This document shows, in pieces, positions 33,110 to 44,045 of a stretch of 64,000 nt of DNA. The stretch is from Muscardinus avellanarius (taxonomy: Eukaryota > Chordata > Mammalia > Rodentia > Gliridae). The DNA is taken from assembly GCA_963383645.1 (NCBI GenBank), contig OY726565.1, positions 41,381,944-41,445,943 on the forward strand. The letters are read 5' to 3'. How positions within the stretch are numbered: the stretch's first letter is position 1; every line of letters starts with the position of its first letter. The translations under genes were made by a program, and so were the position numbers. The notes below the pieces were generated by a model. It worked only from the letters and a program-made list of their open reading frames with translations. It did no database searches and was not told the origin of the DNA.

Positions 33110-34688
33110 AACATAGGTATGCATATGTTGCTTTATTTCTCTGGATTCAACCCCTTTGGAAAGATACCCAGGAGTTGTATAGCTGGATCATATGGTGGAT
33201 CTATTCCCACTTTTCTTAGGAATCTCCACACAGATCTCCATAGTGGCTGAACTAGTTTGCATTCCCACCAACAGTGTAAAAGAGTTCCTCTTTCCCCACA
33301 TCCTCGCCAGCATTTGTTGTTGTTTGATTTCTTTATGCTTGCCACTCTGACTGGGGTTAGATGGAATCTCAGTGTAGTTTTGATTTGCATCTCCCTGATG
33401 GCCAGTGATGAAGAACATCTTTTCATGTATCTATTGGCACTTTGTATCTCTTCTTTATGAAGTGTCTATTTAGTTCATTTGCTCATATCTTGATTGGGTT
33501 ATTTGTTTTGCTAGTGTAGAGTCTTTTGAGCTCTTTGTATATTCTGGATATTAGCCCCCTATCAGAATGGCGGCTGGTAAAGATCCTTTCCCATTCTGTA
33601 GGCTTCCTCTTTAGGTTATTGATAGTTTCCTTTGATGAGAAGAAACTTTTTAGTTTGATGTTATTCCACTTGTTTATTCTTGCTTTAATTTCCTGAGCTT
33701 TGGAGGTTTTGTTGAGAAAGTTACTGCCTGTGCCAATATGTTGTAGTGTTGAACCTATGCTCTCCTCTACTAACTTCACAGTCTCAGGTCTAATTTCTAA
33801 GTCTTTGATCCATCTTGAGTTAATTCCTGTGTTTGGTGATATATAGGGGTTTAGATTCATCTTTTTACAAATGGTTAGCCAGTTCTCCCAGCACCACTTG
33901 TTGAAAAGGCTGTCTTTTCTCCAGTGTATGTGTTTGGCCCCTTTGTCAAAGATTAATTGACTAAAGATGTGTGGGTTTGTTTCTGTATCTTATATTCTAA
34001 TCCACTGGTCAGTATATCTGTTATTGTGCCAGTACCATGCTATTTTTACTACTATTGATCTATAGTATAGTTTGAAGTCTGGGATTGTGATGCCTCCCGC
34101 ATGTTTCTTATTGCTGAGAATTGCTTTGGCTATTCTGGGTCTTTTCTTTCTCCATATAAAGTTCATGATTGACTTTTCTAGGTCTCTGAAGAATGTCGCT
34201 GGTATTTTAATGGGAATTGCATTAAACCTATAGATCACTTTTGGCAGAATGGCCATTTTGATGATATTTATTCTGCCTATTCATGATCACGGGAGATCTT
34301 TCCATCTTCCAAGGTCGTCTTCAATTTCTTTCTTTAATGTTTTATACTTTTTATTGTAGAGGTCTTTTAAATCTTGGGTTAGGTTTATTCCTAGGTATTT
34401 TATTGGTTTTGAAGTTATAGTGAATGGAATTGTTTTCTTTGTTTCTTTCATTGTGGATTCGATGTTGGCGTAAAGAAAAGCCACTGATTGCTTTAGGTTG
34501 ATTTTGTATCCTGCGACTTTGCTGAATTTGTCAATCAGCTCCAGAAGTCTTTTGGTTGAGTTCTTTGGGTCTTCCAGATAAAGGATCATGTCATCTGCGA
34601 ATAAGGATAATTTTAATTCCTCTCTTCCTATGTGAATTCCTTTGATTTCCTTCTCTTGTCTGATTGCTGCAGCAAGAGTCTCAAGGAC
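33110..34688 (-). mobile_element. L1-D: antisense L1 ORF2, 3' half
   Basis: Minus-strand L1 ORF2 from its C-terminal end (near 33110) back to the RT core. The minus-strand translation shows [12 protein letters not shown] near 34560, with long clean stretches at 34287-34688, 33990-34256 and 33483-33860. It is better preserved than L1-A or L1-B. It continues at 37442-37580 after a nested insertion. Its own 3' UTR and tail are missing at the junction with copy 3. Confidence 0.88.
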
Positions 34689-35439
34689 GGGACTTCCGGG
34701 AAGATGGCGACCGAGAAAAGCGGGGCTTAAGAGTCCCGCTAACAACCAATCTCCATTACCACAAAAAGAGCGCCTTTCATAGCCAGAAAACACCATCACC
34801 AGAAAAACAAAAAAAAAACCACCAGGCTCCAGAGAGAAAGCGGACTGAGAACAGAGCTCAGGGCCACAGAGGAGACACACGCGCCCGAGGACGCAGCAGC
34901 AGCGCCATACTGCCGGCGGCAGTGGCGAACTCAACGGACGGCTACAGCAAGCCAGGTGAGCCGCTGCGGAACAGCCAGGCGGGATCTTTCGGCGCAGACA
35001 GCATTTAAAGCTCCCAGTGGCTGAGCTCAGCACACACTGCAGGGATTCAGAGTGGAAATCAAAACCAGAGAAGAAAAAATACGCCAGCCTCATGGCCGAG
35101 GGCGTGGCAGAGGCGCCATATTGCCACCGGCGGCGGCAGCAGCAGTGAATTCACCGAGTCCAGTACAGCTACATCTGCATACTCAAGAACAGTGAGTCAA
35201 ATTGCGGGCCACAGAGGAGAAATCGCAGTATAGGGCCTCCTGGGACTTGACCCAGTGAGGGAGTGGTGGTGGCAGAGATATCACACCATAGGAGAACGTG
35301 CAACCTGGCACCCCCCATAGTTTAAAGCAGCCTCTATCGACTCCCTGGGTCGGAGACTCTGTGATACAACCCAGTAAAGGAGTAGTGGGGTCTGAGATAA
35401 TACAGACTCGAGATCCAGAGCACCTTAAGTGAAGCCATA

Positions 35440-36402
35440 GTGACCCAAGGGAAGAACCCAGTGAAGGCACAAACATCCGAAATCATGGGAAAGAGGAATA
35501 ACACTGGAGTAATGAATGTGCACAACCCCACAACATCAGAACCCGATAAAACAGAAAATCAGAGATTTCTAGAAGATCAAATCAGGAAAATAACTGTAGA
35601 AATAATAGAGGTGCTTCGAAAAGAACTCAGAGAGAGCCAAAAAGAGATAAAGGATGCAATTAATGAAGTAAAGACCTCAATTCAAAGCACAAACAACCGA
35701 TTAGACCACATGGAGAACAGAATCTCGCTCTTAGAAGATGAGCAATCCAAAAATGAATGCATAGTTTCTAATCTAGAAAAAAATATCCAACAGCAGGAAT
35801 CTGACATTGAAGAAATATGGGCCCATCTTAAGAGAGCTAACCTAAGAATAATTGGAATAGAGGAGGGAAAAGAAAGTGATACCAAAGGGATCAACAATCT
35901 CTTCAAGGAAGTAATAGCAGAAAATTTTCCAAATATAGAGCAAGAGGTTGATACACAGATCCAGGAAACTTATAGAACTCCCATTAGACAGGATCAGAGA
36001 AGAGGATCCCCACGCCACATAATTGTCAAAATGACCAATGTGGAAGCCAAGCAGAGAATCTTAAAGGCAACAAAAACAAAGGGCCAACTGACATTCAGAG
36101 GCAAACCAATTAGAATCACTCCAGACTTCCCAAACCAAGTCATGAGAGCCAGAAGGGCTTGGAGTAACATATTCCAAACTCTGAAAGAAAACAACTTCCA
36201 GCCAAAAATTTCCTATCCAGCAAAACTTTCTATCAAATTAGATGGAGAAATAAGAAGCTTCCATGACAAACAGAAACTGAAGGAATTTATGTCTTCAAAA
36301 CCAGCGCTAGAGAAAATACTCAAAGAGATTAACTACAAAGAAGAAATAGGTAACACTCACCAGAACCAGAGAAACAAGAGTTTCCATCCAACAGACAACT
36401 AA
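35440..36402 (+). CDS. L1-type ORF1 protein, copy 2, intact (320 codons)
   Basis: Full ORF1 protein of 320 residues. Layout: N-terminal 37 residues; coiled coil about 38-130; RRM about 134-230 with NLRIIGIEEG (134-143) and PRHIIVKMTN (191-200); C-terminal domain about 231-300 with ARRAWSNIFQTLKENNFQP and ISYPAKLS; short hydrophilic tail ending HPTDN. The family binds L1 RNA as a trimer and helps target-primed reverse transcription. The ORF lies about 750 bp downstream of the element start and no ORF2 follows. Whether it is expressed cannot be told from sequence. Confidence 0.88.
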   Translation: MTQGKNPVKAQTSEIMGKRNNTGVMNVHNPTTSEPDKTENQRFLEDQIRKITVEIIEVLRKELRESQKEIKDAINEVKTSIQSTNNRLDHMENRISLLEDEQSKNECIVSNLEKNIQQQESDIEEIWAHLKRANLRIIGIEEGKESDTKGINNLFKEVIAENFPNIEQEVDTQIQETYRTPIRQDQRRGSPRHIIVKMTNVEAKQRILKATKTKGQLTFRGKPIRITPDFPNQVMRARRAWSNIFQTLKENNFQPKISYPAKLSIKLDGEIRSFHDKQKLKEFMSSKPALEKILKEINYKEEIGNTHQNQRNKSFHPTDN

Positions 36403-36424
36403 GATTGGTTATCTCTAAGTTGTA

Positions 36425-37085
36425 TTGTTTGCCTTTATTGTTGATAATTTTTAGGATTTCTAGTTGGAATATTAATATACCTTCAGATATAGCATTTGGA
36501 AATATTTTATCCAATTCTATTAGTAACTTTTAACTCTGTTTACATTGTCTTTGGATATACAATATTTTCTTTTATTTTTTAGGGAGTTTGTATATTCTTC
36601 TGTTGCCTGTGCCATTGAAATCATATCCAAGAAATCACTGCCAATTTCAATGTTGTGAGGTTTTATGACCCAAATTTTCTCCTAAAAGTTTATAGTCTTA
36701 AGATTTATATTTAGGTCTTCTATCTATTTTGAGTTAATACTTGTATATGGGATTAGGTAAAGGTCCAATTTTATTTTTTTCCATGTAATTATTATTTTTC
36801 AACAATATTTAGTTAAAAGATTATTATTTCCACCACCAAATGTTCGTGGAAACCTTGTCAAAAATAACTTGACAATATAGGGAAGAATTTAGCTCTAGGC
36901 TTGTATTTAACTCCAATGGTCTATATATCTGCCTTTAGAACAGTACTACACTGTTTCAATTATTGTAGCTTTATATGGTTTGAAATCAGAAAATATATAT
37001 CTGCTAGCTTTGTTCTTTTTCAAGATCGTTTTGGGTATCTAGAATTCATATTCCATATTAGGATAGATTTTTTTCTGAAAAATAA
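36425..37085 (-). mobile_element. Inverted L1 ORF2 fragment captured inside copy 2
   Basis: Same inverted segment, with the same ends, as 4620-5300 in copy 1. Landmarks on the plus strand: ccaattctattagtaac, ctgttgcctgtgccattg, gggattaggtaaaggtcc, aaccttgtcaaaaataac, tatatctgcctttagaac. It is much more diverged from L1-D than ORF1 is between copies, so it was old when captured. Confidence 0.75.
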
Positions 37086-37441
37086 ATATATAAATATATG
37101 ATAGTTTCACCTAAAAAAACAGAAAAAAATATGCTCTAGTAAGAAAGAAAGCAAAAAGAAATATTGAAATGCTATCTTTAAATCATCAAACGCTTGGTAT
37201 CAGACAAATGAAACTGTTATGTGAGATTATCATTTTTAATTTTGGATAAATGGCTATAATACTAGATGTCAACTACTAAGCCAAGCATGGGAAGGAGGGA
37301 TGGGGAGAGAATGGGGTGGGGATTGGGTGGGGGCTGACTGGGCGATGTGTGCATGTATGTCTACAAAAGTTTGTATCCCACTATGATGTATGAATACAGT
37401 GCACCAATAAAATAAAATTAAAAAAAAAGAGTCTCAAGGAC

Positions 37442-37580
37442 TATATTGAAAAGGAGTGGTGATAGTGGGCATCCTTGTCTTGTTCCTGACTTTAGAGGAA
37501 ATTCTTGCAGTATTTCCCCATTCAATATAATGTTGGCTTTGGGTTTACAGTATATTGCCTTAATGATGTTGAAGTACATT
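37442..37580 (-). mobile_element. L1-D continued (5'-truncated end)
   Basis: Resumes L1-D exactly after the duplication aagagtctcaaggac. The minus strand encodes the [12 protein letters not shown] block, with ttcttgcagtatttcccc and aatgttggctttgggttt on the plus strand. L1 homology ends near 37580. Confidence 0.8.
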
Positions 37581-38030
37581 CCTTAAAAGAAGGATATTTT
37601 ATAGAGCCAAAAAGCATATCAGTGTTAGCTAGACCTGTGGTGGGCACAGAAATTGACTGCATTTGGGCATAATGGATTTAAGAGTGTTGAAGACATTCCA
37701 TTACTGTGGCAATGGCAGGCAACTCTAGAAAATCTACTAAATCATCAAACTGTACATTCATAATGGGTACATTTTATAACACCTCAATAAAGGTATGTTA
37801 CAATACTTAATATAATGTATAATTATACCTCAATAAGACTCATAAAGTTAAGGTATTATCACCTACTATGTTATTTCACAAACTATGTTTCTTCTTAAAA
37901 CATGATTTGAAATAGCTGGATCTTGTGAAGATAATGGAATTTCTTTGAAAGTTATAAATTCTGTATATACTAATAATATTACTCATAAAATAAACAATAA
38001 ATACTTTATTTAATAAATACTTTAAGCATT
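37581..38030. other. Unassigned intergenic DNA
   Basis: AT-rich, no recognised feature. Confidence 0.5.
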
Positions 38031-38240
38031 TATTTATTGAACTTAAGATTGAATCAAGGCATTCTCCCTCTAGGCTATACTCCCACCCCCTTTTTATTTT
38101 TTAATTTGAAAAAGGACCTCAGTAAGTTGCTGAGGTTAGTCTCACTAAATTGCTGAGGCTGGCCTTGAACCTGCGCTCCTCCTATCTTAGCCTCCTAAGT
38201 ATTAGGATTACAGATATTTGTCACCACACCTAGCTCAGTA
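38031..38240 (-). mobile_element. Old B1-dID SINE
   Basis: Antisense, diverged: tctccctctaggctatactc ... tcagtaagttgctgagg ... ggattacagatatttgtcac. Confidence 0.75.
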
Positions 38241-38264
38241 AACACATTTTAAGTTACTGATTGG

Positions 38265-38530
38265 TCTATACCTACACATACTCACCCTGTCAGATATTTT
38301 TAGGTTAGAAATTTCCTGGTTTAGTTACTCACTCCATCCCTTCCCACTAAAATTTTGTTTTCTAGTCATTTATTGTAAATATGCAGTCTTTTGGTCTGGC
38401 TTCTTTTACTAAGCAGAATATCTGGATTCATCCATATGTCCTATGTATCAGTCCTTTTTTTTCAGCTGCTGAATTGTTTTCTACTGTATGGATATGCCAT
38501 ATTTTTAAAAATCCAATAATGATAAAATTC
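38265..38530 (-). mobile_element. Ancient L1 3' UTR fragment
   Basis: Plus strand gives tctggcttcttttactaagc, ggattcatccatatgtcc and gttttctactgtatggatat, the reversed order of an old L1 3' end. Confidence 0.6.
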
Positions 38531-38619
38531 AAATAGGTTGTAACTCCTTGCTCATTCCCATAGCTTATCTTTTCTTGGAGTTTGATTAGCCCATTTCTGG
38601 AACATATTGTAATGGATTG

Positions 38620-39157
38620 TGATGGGTCCAGCCCGTCAACTGTGGGGCTGAGCAGGAAGGTTGGGTGCCAACGGCCCAAACAGAACCACATGAGCCGGGA
38701 GATGTGTCAAGCAGGATCTCGTTTATTTTTCTCAGGCAACCCAATTTAAAGCAAAAAACCACAAGGGGGATTTCCCAACAGGAAACTATTCTAACCTATC
38801 AAGCTAAAGGTCACCCTTGCATGTGCAAAGCACATAACTTGCAGTCAATCATTATCCAATGCACGAGGGGTTCACGAGCACAGAAGCATTATTTGAGCCA
38901 ATAAGGCTCAACATTACCAAATTGGGCTAGCGGGGGCAAGGAGAGTAGTTATGCCCTCCATATCCACTCGGCGCTACATGTTGCAGATTCATTCATCGGA
39001 AGTTCAGGTGGTTGTGCAGACCTGCGCTAGACGCTACATGTAGTTGATTCATTGGAAGTTCTGTCAGGTGGTTGTGCAGACGTCAACGCGCTTGGCCCTA
39101 CATGTAGCTAATTCATCAGAAGTTCTGTCAGGCAGTTTGAGCAGACAGACCCCAACA
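38620..39157 (-). mobile_element. Solo LTR, class II ERV-like, with internal tandem repeat
   Basis: On the minus strand it opens TGTTGGGGTCTGTCTGC and closes ...GGCTGGACCCATCA. The plus-strand edges are tgatgggtcc and accccaaca. Possible 6 bp duplication: ggattg (38614-38619) and ggactg (39158-39163), one mismatch, the usual length for class II ERVs. Contains three imperfect copies of a 58-65 bp unit (about 38968-39150), each with ctacatgt, gattcat/aattcat, gaagttc and gcagac. No internal ERV sequence. Confidence 0.6.
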
Positions 39158-39169
39158 GGACTGGAAAAG

Positions 39170-39350
39170 AATAAGCTTTAGAGGTAGTCCCTGTTTCAAA
39201 CTGCAGCTCAGCCACACACTACCCATATGACCTGAGCCCTTCTTTTTCCATGTATGTAAATTGGAGGTGATCATATTAATCTACTAAACTTGATTCTGAT
39301 TGAGATGGTGAAATCTGATGTGCATAAAGCACCTAGTATATGCTCAACAT
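39170..39350 (+). mobile_element. MIR SINE fragment
   Basis: MIR-like order: ctgcagctcagccacacac, gacctgagcccttctttttcc, atgtaaattggaggtgatc, ataaagcacctagtatatgc. Confidence 0.6.
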
Positions 39351-40149
39351 GGTTTTCCTGCTATGGAAAAAAATCTACATTTTTCTTAATATTTTAATAT
39401 TCATTGTGTACCTAATGTGTAGAAAAAGTTTAAAAAGAAAAAAGTTTTAATAACCTTCCAGTAGATGCCAAGTCTGACAGCTAGCAGGTGCTCTTTCTTG
39501 GCTTTGGCAAGAAAGTGCTCTTTACATGGTTATTACAGCTTCCAAACTCTGGAGCCTAAACGGGCAGGCCCAGGAAGCAAGGTCTTGGAAATGCCAGTCT
39601 CCATTTTCATACAAGAAGGAAAGCATTAAAGCCACAGAAAAGAGTGGGGCATCTTCTCTCCTTGTGAAGGTCAGCCAGAGAAAGCTGCCAGGGATTAAAG
39701 ATCAAAGGGATGTTTTTCTTTCTCTAAGTTATGGATAGCCTTGGGTGAGTAATAAATTAAAGAGAAAAGATATAAAGAAAAGCAAGGTCCAAAAAGAAAA
39801 ATTAAAAATACCTGAGGGAAAAATAAAACTCCAGGAGATGAATAAAAGAATATCCTGGATAAGCACACTGATGTACAAATGCAGTTTGAAGAGCTAGCCC
39901 ATAAGATGCAAACAAATGACAAACCAGTGGCCCCAAGATGTTATATCCAGTTCCAGGTACTCACCTGTACCCGTGTTAATGGCCCACAGCATCCTTAAAT
40001 TGAAGAGGTCTATAACTTATCTCTTCTATCTCTATTCAATTATCTACATCAGAAATTATTTTTAAACCTTTTCATGATCTCTGCTATCAATATGTTAATG
40101 AAATTCTCCATCATTTCATGAACAAAAGAATGAACTAAAGAATAATACC
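39351..40149. other. Unassigned intergenic DNA
   Basis: No repeat or gene recognised. Short open frames only. Confidence 0.5.
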
Positions 40150-40188
40150 TAGATGGGCGTGGTGGCGCACTCCTGTAATCCCAGTTAC
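40150..40188 (+). mobile_element. 5' stub of a B1-dID SINE
   Basis: Only the first 39 bp of the SINE (agatgggcgtggtggcgcac ... cagttactg) remain before unrelated sequence. Its 3' part was lost. Confidence 0.6.
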
Positions 40189-40294
40189 TGCATTTGCATG
40201 TGTGAATGGGGAAAAAAGCTAGAAGCAATAATGAATGCTAATTCATTCAATAATGAATGCTAAGCCTGGAATGATCAAATAAGAGAAAACTCCA

Positions 40295-41243
<949 letters not shown>

Positions 41244-41257
41244 AAGAGAGAGAGAGA

Positions 41258-41590
41258 GAGAGGAAATTCCAGAATGAGGGTCCAAAGAGGGAAGTGACAT
41301 GAAGCCACAGAAGGACAGCATTTCCCTCCCTGTCCCCACAGGGAGGCAAGAGAAGCCAACACGATGGAGCTTTGCAGAAAGGACTTCAGACTTGTACAAA
41401 AGAACAGAAGATTCTGCTTTGTTTTATCTTGAGAGCATGATGGGCATGATTAGAACTCTATAATCCTATGTATCGATGAAAAAAAAGAATTACTGATCCC
41501 TATGCCCGTAAATATGAAGCTCAGTGTTTAAAATTCCCTCCCTAGCCAAATATCAAAGAATGTATACTTAATTGTTTCATTTTTCTTGCC
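41258..41590. other. Unassigned intergenic DNA
   Basis: No recognised feature after the (GA)n run. Confidence 0.5.
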
Positions 41591-42020
41591 TCAAATTGTT
41601 TACACTAAACTATTTAATCTCTTTGAAATTTATTTTGCTTTATGCTATGATGTGAGGATTTAAAATGTTTTTTCCATCCCACTATTTGGTCAATGTTCTC
41701 AATATTTTTATTTAGTAATTATTGTTCTTTACTAATGTGTGATACTTTTGTATCGCATGTTAAATTCATATATATTCAAGGTCTCTACTGTGCTATTTTA
41801 TCTATTCTTTATAACTGTATTTGTTAGGGTAATATTCCCTTTAAAATTATTTTAAACTAATAGGCTACACTACTTCACCTAAAACAGTTATTATTTGGTT
41901 AGTTTATTTTTCAGTTTTCTTTGCTTTTATGCTAGGTTTATAATGATGATATAATTTTTATCAAATTCTCCCCATTTAAGAAAAAGAATATTTTAATATT
42001 CTTATCCAGGTACATAAACA
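41591..42020 (-). mobile_element. Ancient L1 ORF2 fragment
   Basis: Plus strand shows gtgatacttttgtatcgcat, ttaaattcatatatattcaa, ggtctctactgtgctatttt and a ctattctttataactgta block, reversed L1 ORF2 order. Very diverged. Confidence 0.6.
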
Positions 42021-42244
42021 TACCTCCATTTACTCAAGTTTAGTTTTTAATACATTGATATTATTAGCTGGACCTGCACAATTTTGGATATTAGAAGTCC
42101 TAAGAATAAAGAATAATACTTAAAGGACATTTGAAAAAAGTCAGGGAAAGCAATTTAGACATAATATTATATGAGATAGAAATGGCAGCTCCAAAGGCCA
42201 TGGACAGAGAAGGTTTAAGGAAGATTTGTTGTCAACAATGATAA

Positions 42245-42461
42245 AACTGATTAAGGAGATATGAATAAAGACAATGTGGCATATTCACACAATTGAATTC
42301 TACTCAGCCATGAATAAGAACAAAATTACGTCACTTGCAGGAAAATGGATGGAACTAAGGAATATTATGCTAGTTAGATAAGCCAATCTCAAAGTTATAG
42401 ATCATAAGTTTTCTCTCATATGTAGAAGCTAGAGAGAAAATAGGAAACATAAGGGACATTT
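42245..42461 (+). mobile_element. L1 3' fragment
   Basis: Sense ORF2 C-terminal block: acacaattgaattctactcagcc, aggaaaatggatggaact, attatgctagttagataagcc. A SINE follows at 42462. Confidence 0.7.
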
Positions 42462-42627
42462 TGTGTGTGTGTGGTGCTGGGGATTGAACCCAGACATTCT
42501 ACCTCTGAGCTACGCTCCAGCCCTATTTTATTTTTATTTTGAAACAGGGTCTTAACTAAGTTGCTGAGGCTGACTTCAGCAACCTCCCAAGTACAGCAAT
42601 TACAGGTGTGAGTTACTATGCCAGGTT
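42462..42627 (-). mobile_element. B1-dID SINE
   Basis: Antisense, short B1 half: tggtgctggggattgaaccc ... ctgagctacgctccagccc ... gttactatgccaggtt. It lies within the L1 fragment, whose sequence appears to resume at about 42630. Confidence 0.75.
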
Positions 42628-42875
42628 GTCCAAAAGACTCTAAATATTGTGGAAAGAAACCTGTAACCTGTAGAGTAGTAGAAGAAGATGGGGGGAAGAA
42701 ACCTAGGGAAGAGAAGAGGGATAAAAAATAAATAAATAATGATTTTCCTAAGGGAAGTTTCATAACAGCAAAGTCAGAGCTATGTTCAATTCAGTGAGGA
42801 ATAAATGAGAATTGAGGAATAAGAAATACTGAGCATAAATTTTTTTCTTTCCATGATATTAAAGAGTTAAAGAAA

Positions 42876-42877
<2 letters not shown>

Positions 42878-42930
<53 letters not shown>

Positions 42931-42949
42931 CGAGAGGAGAGAGAGAGAT
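42878..42949. repeat. (GT)n then (GA)n microsatellite
   Basis: About 21 GT units followed by an imperfect GA run. Confidence 0.9.
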
Positions 42950-43119
42950 TGATTCAAAGAAAAATAAAGATTATTTGGATCAGATAATCTATGCAGGGTG
43001 AAAGAAAGCAGAAACTCGAAAGACAGACATTGAAATTAATCTAATAAATGAATCTCCTTCTTATATAGTAAAGAGAAGAATCATAATCACAGGGAGTCCA
43101 TCACTAACTGTGTGGTAAC

Positions 43120-43330
43120 CACTGTGCCATACACACTAATCCATTATCACAGGCAAGAAGTGTTCATACCATTCTATTCAGTATGCTATCTCCCCATTCT
43201 AGAGATGTGGAAACTGAAACAAATGTAAAATAGAATGCTGTTCAAAAGCAACTTTATTATAAATGACAAGGATGGATTCTTAATCTTGAAGTGTGTTGCC
43301 CAAATGCTTAATAATCAACCTAAATACTGT
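43120..43330 (-). mobile_element. MIR SINE fragment (probable)
   Basis: Plus strand shows ctccccattctagagatgtgg and aaactgaaac, the reverse of the MIR cctcatctgtaaaatgggga region. Confidence 0.45.
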
Positions 43331-43914
43331 CAAGTAGGATGGTGAAAGGTAGAAGCTGCCATAACATGGGTGACTCTCCTTCCAAATCACCAGTCCTCCT
43401 GTGAGCACAGAACAGAGACTGCCAAAGTTGTCTGAGACTCAGAAGTAACAAATGCAAATTAATTCTTCAATACAAGTATTCCCAACATGGGATGACCTAT
43501 GCTCAAATGTATTTTACAGGGAGTCTCCCTTTCCCTCACCCTAGTTCTAAAAATGCAATCTGCATATAGTGTGGGGTTTTTTGTATATGGTTTATAGTGT
43601 TCACCTGTAAGGTGTTTATTTAACAATACAAGGAAAGGAATATAATTGTTTAGAACAAGTGGTCACAGCATACAGTTACTGGCCTGTCCATCTGGAGCAG
43701 ATTAGACTGATAAATTCCCAGTTGCACATCTAAGCCACCTACTGCGCACAGAGGAGAAAGCCATGAAGGCAAAACACTGAAAGAATAGCCCCGCTGCTAG
43801 AGGACCTCCTCCCTCTTGATGATGCATCTTTCCAAATCTAGCCGAGCCTTAATTTTTCCATGGAGGTTTTTCTGCTCCTTCAGCTTTTGGTAATTCATGC
43901 ATGTGCCTTCTTTT
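43331..43914. other. Unassigned intergenic DNA
   Basis: No gene or repeat recognised. Confidence 0.5.
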
Positions 43915-44045
43915 CCCTTGGACCTTGAACTTCTTGAGGGCAGGAACTAGGTCTTACACCTCTTTCAAACTCTCATGTTGGAGGTATTCAGAACATAACT
44001 GTAGACTATGCATCAACTATTTTTACTCAGTCTGTGAATGAGCTC
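43915..44045 (+). mobile_element. L2 fragment (probable)
   Basis: Contains cttgaacttcttgagggcagg, aactaggtcttacacctc and a tgaatgag end, the familiar order of an L2 3' end. Confidence 0.5.

Larger units (their letters stand above)
34689..37426 (+). mobile_element. ORF1-only L1-derived retrotransposon (HAL1-like), copy 2, complete
   Basis: A 2.74 kb element flanked by the perfect 15 bp duplication aagagtctcaaggac (34674-34688 and 37427-37441), inserted in L1-D. Same plan as copy 1: 5' UTR beginning gggacttccgggaagatggc; ORF1 at 35440-36402; link; inverted old L1 ORF2 piece (about 36425-37085); and L1-type 3' end with ggggtggggattgggtggggg, gtgcaccaataaaataaaatt and an A-rich tail. No ORF2 anywhere. 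The long perfect duplication and intact ORF1 indicate that it is the youngest insertion of this local stack. Confidence 0.88.

Noticed and set aside
34287..35093. 268-codon minus-strand frame fusing unrelated N-terminal sequence to L1 reverse transcriptase
   Set aside because: The frame crosses the left edge of the copy 2 insertion. The N-terminal part is antisense 5' UTR of copy 2 and only the C-terminal part is L1-D ORF2. It is a chance fusion.
31248..37580. Whole 6.3 kb composite as one mobile element flanked by aagaagg
   Set aside because: The 7 bp match near 31244 and 37588 is short and in purine-rich DNA, and no A-tail is present at either end. Separate insertions plus a deletion explain it better.
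38968..39150. CRISPR-like array of three repeats
   Set aside because: The units are contiguous imperfect tandem repeats within an LTR, with no spacers, in a mammalian genome.
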